64,000 nucleotides of DNA from CAJQPP01 sp963793465. GTDB lineage: Bacteria; Planctomycetota; Planctomycetia; Pirellulales; Pirellulaceae. This document shows positions 1 to 10,431 of this stretch, one piece after another. A program made the translations under genes and the position numbers. Each line of letters begins with the position of its first letter. The stretch's first letter is position 1. A model generated the notes under the pieces. That model did not search any database and had not been told where the DNA came from. It worked only from the letters and a program-made list of their open reading frames with translations. Location: contig CAWCAJ010000011.1 of assembly GCA_963793465.1 (NCBI GenBank), forward strand, positions 124,001 to 188,000. Direction: 5' to 3'.

Positions 1-342
1 GACAACTGGATGGTGGCAGAAGCCAAGAATCGTCGGACCCCGGTAGTGGATGTTTCCCCGCTGTTGAGGGCCATTCACCAGCATCATGATCACACCCATG
101 TCTCCGGTGGCCGAAAAAATGCATACATTTTTGGAGACGAGGCGCGGATCAATCAACGATTGGCGGGTGGGCGGCACCTGGTTCGGGGCAGCACCGCGGA
201 CTGGGAATTGACAGAAAAAGGGCCCGTAAAGCGGAGTTTTCCGACATTTGCCCTGATCCGTGACCTGCCGCGGTTTCTCGGACTTCTCAGGGATTTGCTG
301 TTTTTAGGGTACTTGCTGGCAGTTACCTCGTTTTCGAATTGA
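1..342 (+). CDS. Glycosyltransferase-like protein, C-terminal end (5' truncated by window)
   Basis: The frame is open from base 1 (D-N-W-M-V-A) and stops at 342. The segment has the pattern DNW(M/L)V..A....PVVDVSP...IHQHHDHTHV..G, then EARINQRLAGG. I recognise this as the C-terminal signature of a family often annotated as glycosyltransferase-associated hypothetical proteins in planctomycetes and cyanobacteria; the catalytic part would lie before the window. A short hydrophobic, leucine-rich stretch closes the protein. The neighbour downstream is a membrane GT2, which fits a polysaccharide or surface-glycan context. The family call rests on motif memory only. About 260 bases without a recognisable gene separate it from the next CDS. 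Confidence 0.6.
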   Translation, partial: DNWMVAEAKNRRTPVVDVSPLLRAIHQHHDHTHVSGGRKNAYIFGDEARINQRLAGGRHLVRGSTADWELTEKGPVKRSFPTFALIRDLPRFLGLLRDLLFLGYLLAVTSFSN

Positions 343-606
343 ACGTATTTGCGCATTCCCCAAATGGCGAATTACAATAGAGGGTGCAAAGCTTGATGTC
401 GGACCACGAAATCGGAAGGACCTGACCCATCCTTGGGGCAGGCCGATCAGCGGGTTTGGCTGCCGTTGCCCCGGGCAACTTTGGCAACTTGATCTACATT
501 TTTGAATTAGCAGCAGAATCAGGATGGTTTCGAACCGGCAAATGCCTTCGCGTTTGGCATCAGCACCGTTGCACGAACTCAGGACTCCCCTCAGCAGGTG
601 TCGTGC

Positions 607-1887
607 ATGGTGATTGCCCTCTACATTTCCGCTGGCCTGTTGGCCCTGTTGGCCATGGTGCATGTGCTGGCGGCCAAGTACTTTTCCGTCTGCATTGTCA
701 ATGGCAAGCGTCCGGTGGACCGCGATTTCCAACCTCGGACGACGGTGTTTCTGTCAATCCGGGGCTGTGATCCATCGCTGGAGAAAAACCTGGTGGGGCT
801 TTTGCAGCAGGATTACGAGAACTATGAAATCGTGGCCGTCGTCGACCATCATTCGGACCAGGCCTGGTCCATCGCCCAGCATGTAAAAAGCGAGTTCGAT
901 ACGGAGCAACGTCTGCGGATTCTGGAATTGCGTGAACCACGAAACTCCTGCAGCCTGAAGTGCAGTGCACTGGTACAGGCGATCGAGTCTCTGTCGCAGG
1001 ATGTCGAGGTGCTGGTCCTGTTGGATGCCGATGTCGTGCCTCACCGGGAATGGCTGTTGCAGGCCACCAGTCCGTTGGCTGACCCCTATGTGGGAGTGGT
1101 GTCAGGAAATCAGTGGTTTGAGCCCAATAGTCCGGCCATCGGTTCACTGATGCGAAGCCTGTGGAATGCCGGAGCTCTGGTGCCGACCGCTGCCTTGGCC
1201 AATCCCTGGGCGGGTACCTGTGCCATGCGACTGGCGGATATCCGACGCTCGGGTTTGATCGATATCTGGAAAGAGTCGATTGTCGACGACGGTCCCATCC
1301 GCAAGGCGTTCGAGCCCCTGCAGAAGCAGGTCGTTTTCAACCCCGAATTGATCATGGTCAACCGGGAGAACTGCACTCTCGATTATGTCGACAAATATGT
1401 GCCTCGCATGCTGCGCTGGTCACGCATGTATGAGAAGACTTTCATCAATACACTGATCTACATGCTGGTTTTGCTGGGGTCGCTGATCACCTGCCTGTCG
1501 CTGAGTATTGTCAGCCTGGCCACTGGCAACTGGCTGGGCGCGTCGCTGGGTGTGCTGGCCCTGTTTTTGAACGTGACGCTGAACATTGCCTCCTACATCG
1601 TGGTGCGGGACAGTATTCGCCGGATTGAATCGCGACGCGATCAGGTGAAGCACCAGCATTACCTGGGCCACCTGGGACCCGGTCGGATCATGAAACTGGC
1701 GGCTCTGATCCCGGTCTGTCAACTGGGTTTCGGTTTGTGGATGGTCAAGTCCGTTTTCTTGCGACGGATCGCCTGGCGGCAGATTACCTACGAGATCAAG
1801 GGCCGCACCGACATTCGCATGTTGGAATATCAGCCGATCAATCAACCCCTGGAAGCCGGCGCGACCGCGTCCAAAGTCTCGATTTGA
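607..1887 (+). CDS. Membrane-bound family 2 glycosyltransferase (ceramide-glucosyltransferase/HpnI-like)
   Basis: An N-terminal membrane helix (MVIALYISAGLLALLAMVHV) is followed by a GT-A domain. The start reads VFLSIRGCDPSLEKNLVGLL, the nucleotide-sugar metal motif is LLDADVVPH at about residues 140-148, an acceptor-region IVDDG lies near residue 228, and RMLRWSRM resembles the (Q/R)xxRW motif. Two or three further hydrophobic segments follow (LIYMLVLLGSLITCLSLSIV and LGASLGVLALFLNVTLNIAS). This is the architecture of processive or ceramide-glucosyltransferase-like enzymes that glycosylate lipids at the inner membrane. The acceptor cannot be told from sequence. ATG at 607 is chosen; an in-frame GTG at 598 would add three residues. 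Confidence 0.85.
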   Translation: MVIALYISAGLLALLAMVHVLAAKYFSVCIVNGKRPVDRDFQPRTTVFLSIRGCDPSLEKNLVGLLQQDYENYEIVAVVDHHSDQAWSIAQHVKSEFDTEQRLRILELREPRNSCSLKCSALVQAIESLSQDVEVLVLLDADVVPHREWLLQATSPLADPYVGVVSGNQWFEPNSPAIGSLMRSLWNAGALVPTAALANPWAGTCAMRLADIRRSGLIDIWKESIVDDGPIRKAFEPLQKQVVFNPELIMVNRENCTLDYVDKYVPRMLRWSRMYEKTFINTLIYMLVLLGSLITCLSLSIVSLATGNWLGASLGVLALFLNVTLNIASYIVVRDSIRRIESRRDQVKHQHYLGHLGPGRIMKLAALIPVCQLGFGLWMVKSVFLRRIAWRQITYEIKGRTDIRMLEYQPINQPLEAGATASKVSI

Positions 1888-2123
1888 GGCCCGTCGATTC
1901 CGCTCACCGCCCAGCCCGTGGCGGAGGGCAGGGGACTCGACCGGATTGGTGTTCCCGGGCTTCCTGCCTTCCCCGCTGATCCATCGATGTGCGGCCGGGT
2001 TGCGGGGCCTGCCGCCGCTGTCGGGAATTTCGCTATACTGCTTCACGGCCTCGGGCGGAGGACCGTCGTGGTTGCTGCCTGAGTCGTTGCCTTGTTGCTG
2101 TTGTGATTCCCTGGAGTTCCGAA

Positions 2124-4258
2124 ATGCGCCAAGCCGCCCCAGTCTTCAATCGATCATTCTGTGTGTTGCTTTGTGGAGCCATGTTGTGCATGGCAGCCAA
2201 TGTTAACTCGCAGGATCCGGACGCGCCCGGGCGAATCAGGTGCCTCATGAACTGACGACACACGGTGACACTCGCATCGACGAGTTCTACTGGTTGCGGG
2301 AACGAGAGAATCCCGATGTGATCAGCTACCTGAATCAGGAGAATGAATACACCAAACGGCAGATGGCCGACGTGGCTGCATTGGAGAAGAAGTTGTTCGA
2401 TGAGACCGTTGCCAGGATCAAACAGGACGATCAGTCGGTTCCCTATGCTTCCCGTGGCTACCTGTACTACACCCGATTCGAAGAGGGTAAGCAATACCCG
2501 ATTTACTGCCGCAAGCGGCTGGCTGATCCTGCTGCAGAAGAAGTCATGTTGGATGTCAACCAGCTGGCCGAGGGAAAGTCCTACTGTAGCGTCGCGGGGT
2601 TGGCGGTCAGCACGGACAACCAATTGTTGGCCTACGCGGTGGACTATGTTGGCCGGCGTCAATACAACGCTCAATTCAAAAACCTGGCGACCGGAGAGAC
2701 CCTGCCTGATCAGATCGAAAACATCACGGGCTCCCTGCAGTGGGCCGATGACAATCAAACTGTCTTTTACCTGAAGAAGGACCCGCAGACCTTGCGTTCT
2801 TACCTGGTGCGACGGCACCAATTGGGTACTCCATCCGATCAGGACGTGGATGTTTTTGAAGAGACGGACGAGCAGTTCAATTGCTCGTTAGGCAAATCCC
2901 GCTCCCGCGACTACATCTTTGTGGTCTCCCGTCAGACGCTCAGCACAGAGTATCGACTGTTGCGGGCCGATGATCCGCAGGGAGAGCTGCAGGTGTTCCA
3001 TCCCCGGCAGCCCAACCATGAATATTCGTTGGACCATCTGGGGGGACGGTTTTTCATTCGCTCCAACGAGGAAGCCGCAAACTTCCGACTGTTCTCCACT
3101 TCCGAACAGAATACGCAACGGGATGCCTGGCAAGAAGTGATCCCTCATCGGCAGGAGGTTTACCTGGCCGACTTCGATTTGTTCCAGGACTTCCTGGTGC
3201 TGAGCGAACGAAAAGACGCCTTGACGCATCTGCGGGTCCTTGCGAACGACGGAACGCGGGATGAATACCTGCCTTTCGATGAATCAGCGTACGTGGTGGC
3301 AGCCGCACCTACACCAGAGGCCGATACAGACTGGTTGCGGTTCACCTATACCTCGCTGACCACACCCAACACCGTCTATGAAATCAATCTGACAACCAAC
3401 GAGAAGAAGTTGTTAAAGCAGGAAGAGGTGCTGGGAGGGTTCCAATCCGAAAACTACCGCACCGCACGATTGTGGTGCACCGCGCGCGATGGGGTGCGGG
3501 TCCCCGTGACCGTGGTTTATCACAAAGATACACCGATCGACGGGACTGCCCCCTGCCTGGAATATGGATATGGTTCTTATGGGGCATCCATGGATCCGCG
3601 TTTTCAGTCGACCTACCTGAACCTTCTGGATCGGGGTTTTGTGTATGCCATCGCCCATATCCGTGGCGGTCAGGAACTGGGACGCCAGTGGTATGAAGAT
3701 GGCAAGCTTTACAACAAGCTCAATACCTTCACCGACTTTATCGATGTCGGCAAGTTTCTGATCGAAACGAAGTATGCCGATCCCCAGCGTCTCTACGCAC
3801 GGGGGGGCAGTGCGGGTGGCCTGTTGATGGGAGCCGTTGTCAATATGGAACCGGAATTGTACGACGGTGTGATTGCCGATGTGCCGTTTGTGGATGTCGT
3901 GACCACCATGCTGGACGACTCCATTCCCTTGACAACATTCGAATACGACGAATGGGGTAATCCCAATGACAAGGGATTCTACGATTACATGCTCGCCTAT
4001 TCTCCCTATGACAATGTCGACGCCTTGCCTTACCCCAACTTGCTGGTGACCACGGGATTGCACGATTCTCAGGTACAGTACTGGGAACCGGCCAAGTGGG
4101 TGGCCAGACTGAGGGTGAAACGCAAGGGAGACAATCTGCTGCTGCTGAAGACCAATATGGAAGCCGGGCACGGTGGCGCTTCCGGTCGGTTCGACCGATT
4201 CAAGGATGTCGCTCTGCGGCATGCGTTCCTGTTGAAGCTGGCGGGAATCCCTGAATAG
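2124..4258 (+). CDS. Exported S9A oligopeptidase (oligopeptidase B-like), frame break after the signal peptide
   Basis: The mature part, open from 2207, is a complete prolyl-oligopeptidase family protein. It carries the N-terminal HGDTRIDEFYWLRER signature, a beta-propeller, and an alpha/beta hydrolase domain with nucleophile motif GGSAGG, Asp in GLHDSQVQYW and His in EAGHGG. The ending resembles oligopeptidase B, which cleaves short peptides after basic residues. Upstream, in another frame, ATG 2124 encodes a good signal peptide (MRQAAPVFNRSFCVLLCGAM ... NSQDPDAP). Adding one C to the CCC run at 2226-2228 would join the two as QDPDAP-RANQVPHEL, so the cytoplasmic-looking GTG start at 2240 is probably an artefact of an indel. 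The gene looks monocistronic. Confidence 0.85.
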
Positions 4259-4356
4259 AGTGCCAGCAACCCTGACGCCAGTAATTCCTGAACAGAGCCA
4301 GTGATCCGTGAACCGTGGCGGTCACGCGGACGGGTCGATTCAGGATCAATGGATTA

Positions 4357-4395
4357 AGGGCGAGCAGGCCCTGCGGGACAGGGCGAACAGGCCCT
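4357..4395. repeat. Short direct repeat at the 3' end of the DUF2330 gene
   Basis: AGGGCGAGCAGGCCCT (4357-4372) recurs as AGGGCGAACAGGCCCT (4380-4395) with one mismatch, in the space between two convergent genes. The second copy runs to the stop codon of the minus-strand gene. Each copy is partly palindromic. No function is evident. Confidence 0.5.
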
Positions 4396-5629
4396 AACGG
4401 ACCAGCAGCTTTCGCAGTACCAGGGGCACGCTGACCAGTAGTGCTATGAATCCAAGCACAATCACCAGCAATTGCAATCCGCGGACCACAGGGTTTCCGC
4501 TGCCGGCAGAGCCTTGGCTGTCAGGAGTGGCCCGAGCGGGGATCGGATTTGGCCAAGCGGTTGATGCCACACCCCCGGTTCGGATGTCGAACGGGACAAA
4601 CGTGGTGTCGTTGTAAAACGGAAACAGCCACAGGTCGTCAGACCAGGCTCGCACCAACCCGGGGTCCAATTGCGTGGCTTGCAGTCGCGTCAGGTAAAAC
4701 CGCCGTCCGGGGTACAACGCCTGAAACAAGGCACTCGTCCGTTTCAGCTTGTTGGCGACCGGTTTCAGGAACGGATCCCGTTGGGGCGAGGAATACAGTT
4801 TGCCCGCGTTCGGATCGCAAACGACCGTATCCCAGTCGCGGTAGGTTAACGAAAAACCGCGATTCACAAAGCCAAATTGATTCTGCTGATCATTCAGCCA
4901 GGATGGCGAAAAAACATGCAAGGTGACGTCGAACGGCTCTTGCTGAAGCCCCGTCAGCTTCATTGGAAAGTAGATCCCGTCTCGGCCCCCCGTTTTGAAT
5001 TGAAAACGTATGGGGTGGGAATGGATCATGTTCTCGTGTCCGGCCAACGCCTGACGGCTGTACTTGATGCAGGCGTAGACATAGTTCCGCCGGCGATAGA
5101 AATCCAGAACATCCGCAGCATGATCCAGAGGTTGATAACCGTTTTCCGCCAGCCATGGATTGAGCCCGCCAGCCTCGTTTTCGCGGACCACGGCAATCTC
5201 GTAGTTGCCCACAATGTTGCGTGTGATCAATTCCACGTCCTGAAGGTTCCCGACAGCTCCCGTGCGAGCGTTGTCCTTGACCTTCGCCCGAGACTGCCGC
5301 TGATGCTCGATGTATTCAAAAAGCTCCTGGAACAGTCCGGCGTCGGCCGCGAAAGCCTCCGGCGGATGGGGAAAAGGAATCACCCAGGCGAATTCGCGAG
5401 CGTCTCCATGGACTTCGACACTGAGGATCAGGTTCTCGATGGCCAGGCCCGCTTCAGCGGCTGGCTCGAAAATGATGATCGCTTCCTGGGAGGCCTCTTC
5501 CAAAGACCCCTGGTAGTCGCGTTTTTTTATCAGCAACCCATCGGCAGCGGAAAATTCGCTGGTGATTTGCAAGAAAAGGGTGCCCAGAATCACATTAAAC
5601 AGGAGTCTGGGGTGATTCCGAAACGGCAT
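4394..5629 (-). CDS. DUF2330 family exported membrane-anchored protein
   Basis: A signal peptide (LLFNVILGTLFLQITSEFSA) precedes a domain with the DUF2330 hallmarks: EAIIIFEPAAEAGLAIENLI, then EFAWVIPFPHPPEAFAADAG and LFQELFEYI. The protein ends with a transmembrane helix (LQLLVIVLGFIALLVSVPLV) and a basic tail, so most of it should face the periplasm. The molecular function of DUF2330 proteins is unknown. At 411 residues the length is normal for the family. It is transcribed divergently from the PQQ gene starting at 5987, across about 360 bases. Confidence 0.8.
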   Translation of the reverse strand: MPFRNHPRLLFNVILGTLFLQITSEFSAADGLLIKKRDYQGSLEEASQEAIIIFEPAAEAGLAIENLILSVEVHGDAREFAWVIPFPHPPEAFAADAGLFQELFEYIEHQRQSRAKVKDNARTGAVGNLQDVELITRNIVGNYEIAVVRENEAGGLNPWLAENGYQPLDHAADVLDFYRRRNYVYACIKYSRQALAGHENMIHSHPIRFQFKTGGRDGIYFPMKLTGLQQEPFDVTLHVFSPSWLNDQQNQFGFVNRGFSLTYRDWDTVVCDPNAGKLYSSPQRDPFLKPVANKLKRTSALFQALYPGRRFYLTRLQATQLDPGLVRAWSDDLWLFPFYNDTTFVPFDIRTGGVASTAWPNPIPARATPDSQGSAGSGNPVVRGLQLLVIVLGFIALLVSVPLVLRKLLVR

Positions 5630-5740
5630 GGGTCGCCTCAGTAGGATTTGCAGTTGTCGGGTTTCTCAGAGTTTAGCAGACTTGAGGCATAGAAAGTCAG
5701 GGAATCGACGACTGTCGAAATACCCGAATTCCGTCAAATT

Positions 5741-5781
5741 GCGGGTTTTTGAATCGCGGGTTTTTAATCCGCGGTTTTACA
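5741..5781. repeat. GCGGGTTTTT short direct repeats in a 357-base divergent intergenic region
   Basis: The region 5630-5986 between two divergent genes holds no recognisable gene. It contains GCGGGTTTTTGAATC (5741-5755) directly followed by GCGGGTTTTTAATCC (5756-5770) and a degenerate third GCGGTTTTAC (5771-5780). They could be operator-like or simple slippage products; I cannot tell. No convincing promoter boxes were seen. Confidence 0.4.
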
Positions 5782-5986
5782 TAGGGATGTCTGCGGACCC
5801 CTGACAATTACCCGCAAAGCAAATAAAATCAGGAGTTCGCTGAGCGACAGCAACCGGCGCCGGCAGGCACGCACCCTGTTTCTGCGGGTCTGTCGCGGTT
5901 CACGGTCGGTCATCCCGGCTTGATTTTTTCTTGAATAACACCGAATCACACCATCACCGATCTCACATATCACGGGGAACCAGCAG

Positions 5987-8284
5987 GTGAAGAACAACAA
6001 TCACTTCCATTTACTTTTGAAGTCAGGGCTTTTCCTTTTGGTAGTGGCCTGGATCGCGAATGCCAATGTGGCGGCCCAGGACTGGCCTCACTGGCGAGGA
6101 CCGGAACAGAACGGGATTTCTCGGGAAACCAATTTGCCGGACCATTTTGAGTTTGGAGAAGAAGGCAAGGAACTGAATGTCTTGTGGAGTTCCGATATCG
6201 GCGGACGTTCGACCCCCATCGTCATGAACGGCAGAGTCTACCTGAACTGTCGCACGCACCACGATGTGAACGACAAAGACGAAAAAATCCAGGCTGGCGA
6301 ACAGGTTGTTTGTTGGGATGCGGCCACCGGCGAGTTGCTTTGGCGGGACGTTTTCAACGTCTTTCAAACGGATATCCCCGCACCCCGAGTGGGCTGGGCT
6401 TCCATGTGCGGCGACCCGGATACAGGCAATGTGTACGTGCACTCGGTCAGCGGGTTGTTCCGCTGCTATCAGCCCGACGGAACCGTGGCCTGGGAACTGT
6501 CGCTGCACGAACAGTATGGAAAAATTTCGGGTTACGGTGGGCGAACCCAGACACCCATCATTGACGAAGATCGCGTGATCGTGAGTTTTCTGGCGGCTAA
6601 CTGGGGCGACACCAAAGGCCCCGGCCCCCTGCATTACTACTACGCTTTTGATAAGCGGACCGGGCAGTTGGAATGGGTTTCGGCTCCCGGAGGCCCACCC
6701 CAGGACACCAATTACTCTGTACCCATCGTTGCGGTGATCGATGGACAGCGATTGCTAATCGGTGGCAATGGGGATGGCAATGTCTATGCCATGCAGGCCC
6801 GCACAGGCAAGAAAGTCTGGGAATTCAAAATGTCCCTTCGCGGTCTGAATACCACTCCCGTGGTCAATGGCAAGTACGTTTACATCGCCCATGGCGAAGA
6901 CAATATCGACAACACCGAGTTCGGACGAGTGCAATGCATTGATGGCTCGCTGAATGGTGACATTACGACGACCGGCAGCGTATGGCGTGTGGATGGAATC
7001 AAAGCCGGTTACAGCGCTTGCCTGTTTCATGATGGCATTCTGTATGTCACCTCCGATACCGGAAAGATTTACGCGTTTGATGGCGAAGACGGTTCGCAGT
7101 TGTGGGACTATCCCATCGGTACTGTGGGCAAGGGAGCTCCCGTGTGGGCCGACGGCAAAATCTATGTGATGGAAGTCAATGGCAGAATCCACGTCCTGCG
7201 TCCATCCCGAGAGGGATGTGAGGAAGTATGCCAGGTCAAATTGGAGGCTGCCGATGGCCGCGGTGACGATGAAATCTATGCTTCTCCCGCAATTGCCAAC
7301 GGACGGGTCTATTTTGTCACTCGTGACCGCACGATTTGTGTGGGAGATGCGGAGGTAACGCCCAGCGTGGCGGAAATTCCCCAGGCTCCTGCCGAGAAAG
7401 CGACTTCCGACAAGATTGCCACGATCTTGATGACTCCCTTCGAGATTGACTTGACACCCGGCGATTCTGCCAAGTTCACCTTGAAGGCCTACGATGCCAA
7501 CGGGAACTTTATCAAGTCCATGCCGGCGTCCGGCATCACGTTGGGTGACGGTTTGAAAGGCGTGCTGGAAGTGGACGGCAACGAGGTCGCCTTACCTGCC
7601 GACCTTGATCAAATGGTGGCTGGGAATGTGACCTGTACAGTCGACGGTTTGGAAACCAAGGCCCGCATTCGGGGTTTTAGTGATGCCAACGAATGGAAGT
7701 GGACTTTTGACGGCTATAAACCCATGCAGGTGCCCCCCACCTGGGTGCGGGCATTCGCCAAAATCAAGCCCTTGCCGGTCCCGGGCATCGACGAAACGGC
7801 CATGCTGTCTGGAGGGTTGGATGCCGTCCGTGGACGCCCTAGCCACATGGTCTGGATGGGACCGCCCAGCATGTCAGATTACACCGTCCAGGCGGATGTT
7901 TTCCTGACTGAGAACAAACGCCGCCTGAGCAGCGTCGGCATCACCGCCAACCGTTACAACTTGATCATCAAGGGCAGCAATAACAAGCTGGAATTGCAGA
8001 GCTGGGCAGCTCATTTACGACTGGATTCCTCGCAGAAATTCGTGGTCGAACCCGATACCTGGTATTCCATGAAACTGGCCGTGCAACTCAATGATGATGA
8101 CAGTGCCACGGTGATGGGCAAAGTCTGGAAGCGGGATGAAGCGGAACCCGAGAATTGGACCATTTCCGTGACTGACCCGCGAGGCAACAAGAATGGCGCC
8201 CCCGGGCTTTATATGTACTCCATTGCCGACAGTTATTTTGACAACGTGATCGTGGTCAGAAACGCAGACGGTAACGAACAATAG
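5987..8284 (+). CDS. Exported PQQ-like beta-propeller protein with C-terminal domain
   Basis: A signal peptide (LLLKSGLFLLVVAWIANANV, cleaved near VAAQD) precedes DWPHWRGPEQNGIS, the typical opening of planctomycete outer-membrane-assembly/PQQ-like propellers. Repeats follow with the pattern G.VY....D..TG...W (for example VVCWDAATGELLWRD, YAMQARTGKKVWEF, YAFDGEDGSQLWDY). After about residue 470 a non-propeller part follows: first an Ig-like stretch (MTPFEIDLTPGDSAKFTLKA), then a concanavalin-like region ending FDNVIVVRNADG. The start is GTG at 5987, preceded by GGGGAA. No quinoprotein dehydrogenase active-site motif was seen, so a binding or scaffold role is more likely than catalysis. The next gene, 72 bases on, is a second PQQ protein, suggesting co-transcription. 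Confidence 0.85.
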   Translation: MKNNNHFHLLLKSGLFLLVVAWIANANVAAQDWPHWRGPEQNGISRETNLPDHFEFGEEGKELNVLWSSDIGGRSTPIVMNGRVYLNCRTHHDVNDKDEKIQAGEQVVCWDAATGELLWRDVFNVFQTDIPAPRVGWASMCGDPDTGNVYVHSVSGLFRCYQPDGTVAWELSLHEQYGKISGYGGRTQTPIIDEDRVIVSFLAANWGDTKGPGPLHYYYAFDKRTGQLEWVSAPGGPPQDTNYSVPIVAVIDGQRLLIGGNGDGNVYAMQARTGKKVWEFKMSLRGLNTTPVVNGKYVYIAHGEDNIDNTEFGRVQCIDGSLNGDITTTGSVWRVDGIKAGYSACLFHDGILYVTSDTGKIYAFDGEDGSQLWDYPIGTVGKGAPVWADGKIYVMEVNGRIHVLRPSREGCEEVCQVKLEAADGRGDDEIYASPAIANGRVYFVTRDRTICVGDAEVTPSVAEIPQAPAEKATSDKIATILMTPFEIDLTPGDSAKFTLKAYDANGNFIKSMPASGITLGDGLKGVLEVDGNEVALPADLDQMVAGNVTCTVDGLETKARIRGFSDANEWKWTFDGYKPMQVPPTWVRAFAKIKPLPVPGIDETAMLSGGLDAVRGRPSHMVWMGPPSMSDYTVQADVFLTENKRRLSSVGITANRYNLIIKGSNNKLELQSWAAHLRLDSSQKFVVEPDTWYSMKLAVQLNDDDSATVMGKVWKRDEAEPENWTISVTDPRGNKNGAPGLYMYSIADSYFDNVIVVRNADGNEQ

Positions 8285-8356
8285 CGTGATTGATCCACGC
8301 AACCCAATGCTGGCAATGGCAGCTGAAGACAGAAATTATTCACACAAGGAACCTCG

Positions 8357-10251
8357 ATGAAGACTTTCGGAATACTGTTGGCCGCGACGCTCCTGGTCGT
8401 CGGTATCGGATTTGGAACCGGAGCATTTGCTCCCCTGGACAAGGAAAGCGAAATCGGTGTCAGCACCACGGATGTGGCGACCGCCGATGCTCCCGCTTCC
8501 TGCGGCTGCGCGGGTTGTAAAGCGGATCAGACCACCGTGGCTGCGGCCCCCGAATGCAGCGGCAGCTGTGGTGAAGGTGGTGCCTGTTGTCAACAAACGG
8601 GCCGCGCAGCCATGCTGACCGGCGGTGGCGGCAGCAGCCCCCGGCGGCTTGGTGGAAGAGGATTTGGTCGCAGCGCGATCACCCCAGCCCACAAACACGC
8701 AGGATCAAGCGGCCAGTGAAATGCAGCTCACTGGGGATTGGCCCATGTGGGGTGGATCCATGGATCGAAATATGGTCAATGCCGCGACCGGTCTCAATCT
8801 CGATTTCGATCTGCAAGAAGGAAAACGCATTAACTGGGTGGCCAACCTCGGTTCGCAAACCTATGGCAATGCGATCGTGGCCGGTGGTCGCGTATTCGTG
8901 GGGTGCAACAACGGAGCAGCCTATCGACCGAAATACGCCGGAGAAGATGGCAAGCCCGCCCCGGACAAGGGTGTTATCCTCTGTTTCGACGAAGAAACGG
9001 GAGATTTTGTGTGGCAGCTGACTCGGGATAAATTGAGTATTGGCAGGGTCAGCGACTGGCCCCTGCAAGGTATCTGTTCCACTCCCGCGGTAGAACTGGA
9101 CCCATCGGACGACAAAATCGGACGCCTGTGGGTGGTGACCAACCGTTGCGAGTTGATGTGTGTGGATATCGATGGTTTTGCGGACGGCAACGACGGTCCC
9201 TTCCAGGATGAAGTGGATGTGGAAATGCAGGATGCCGATATCATCTGGAATCTGGACATGATTGAAGAGCTGGGTGTCTTTCCCCATAACCTGGCTACCA
9301 GCTCTCCAGTGGTCTACGGCGACATGGTTTATCTGCTGACATCCAACGGAGTCGACGAAGCCCATTTGGAGTTGCCTTCTCCGCGGGCGCCAAGCTTTTT
9401 GGCCATCAACAAGAACACCGGTGAACTGGTCTGGGAACAGAATCAGCCTGGTGATCGTGTGCTTCACGGTCAATGGAGTTCGCCAACGGTTGGGGTCGTG
9501 AACGGAAAGGCCCAAGTTTATTTTCCAGGCGGTGACGGGTGGCTGTACGCACTGGACGCTGAAACCGGTGAAGAAATTTGGAGATTCGACATGAATCCCA
9601 AAAATACGGTTTGGGAATTGGGAGGACGGGGATCACGCAATGCCGTGATCTCGACTGCTGTTTTCAAAGATAACAGTCTGATCATCGCCGTCGGTCAAGA
9701 CCCCGAACATGGTGAAGGTGTGGGGCACATGTGGCGCATCGATGCCACAAAAACAGGGGATGTGAGTGGCGAGCTGGGTGAAATCGGCGAACCCGGTCAG
9801 CCCAATCCGAATTCCGGAGTCATCTGGCACTATGGTGGAACGGATGATAGCGGCCCTCGACCCCGCAGCATTTTTCGACGCACCATGTCCACGGTGTCGA
9901 TCGTCGAAGGACTGGTTTTCGCCGTGGATCTCAGCGGTTACGTGCACTGCGTCGATTTCGAGACCGGGTGCGCGATATTGGGAAGAGGATTTGTTGACCG
10001 GCGTCTGGGGGTCCACGATGGTTGCCGATGGGAAAGTCTTCCTGGGCTCCGAAGATGGCACCCTGTTTGTTTTCGAGGCTGACAAAAATGAAGCTTCATT
10101 GATCAAGAAGTACGATACGATCAACAACTCTTCGATTTACAGCACGCCAACCATTGCCAACGGCAGGATGTTCCTCACCGACCGCACCCGGTTGTATTCG
10201 ATCCAGGTTCAGGGGGATTTCGAAGAAAAGGCCGCCTCGAACCAGGATTAG
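8357..10251 (+). pseudogene. PQQ-like beta-propeller protein with cysteine-rich N-terminus, two frame breaks
   Basis: AAGGA at 8346-8350 precedes ATG 8357 and a signal peptide (MKTFGILLAATLLVVGIGFG). A segment with seven cysteines follows (SCGCAGC ... PECSGSC ... GACC, residues about 50-80). The reading frame then shifts at the CCCCC run 8638-8642. Removing one C continues it as SSPGGLVEEDLVAARSPQPT and into a propeller starting LTGDWPMWGGSMDRNMVNAA. A second break lies at GGG 9966-9968: removing one G joins VHCVDFETG to ARYWEEDLLTGVWGS and the C-terminus ending KAASNQD. Propeller repeats are otherwise complete (YALDAETGEEIWRFD, LVWEQNQPGDRVLHGQ). With both shifts repaired the product is about 630 residues. 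Both breaks sit in base runs, so assembly errors are at least as likely as true decay. A terminator follows directly. Confidence 0.75.
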
Positions 10252-10280
10252 TGTGTGGTGGCCTTATCGAGTCCCGTCGC

Positions 10281-10308
10281 AAAGCCCCTGCTGATGGCAG
10301 GGGCTTTT
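10281..10308 (+). terminator. Rho-independent terminator after the PQQ genes
   Basis: A perfect 11-bp stem AAAGCCCCTGC / GCAGGGGCTTT with loop TGATG ends in TTTT, 30 bases after the PQQ stop codon. It closes the transcription unit from 5987 or 8357. The A-rich 5' arm means it could work weakly in reverse too. Confidence 0.85.
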
Positions 10309-10431
10309 CTTGTCGTGGGTCGAACGTCCGGGTACGTTCGGGTTGCCTGGAAAAATGGGTGCGGCAAACCCTCACCCCGCAAACCCTCACCCGGCAACCG
10401 GCACCCACAACATTGAATAAGGAAATCCATC

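Noticed and set aside
8357..10251. Programmed ribosomal frameshifting in the PQQ gene
   Set aside because: Two shifts in different directions of context, no slippery heptamer with a downstream pseudoknot seen, and similar breaks occur in unrelated genes of the window.
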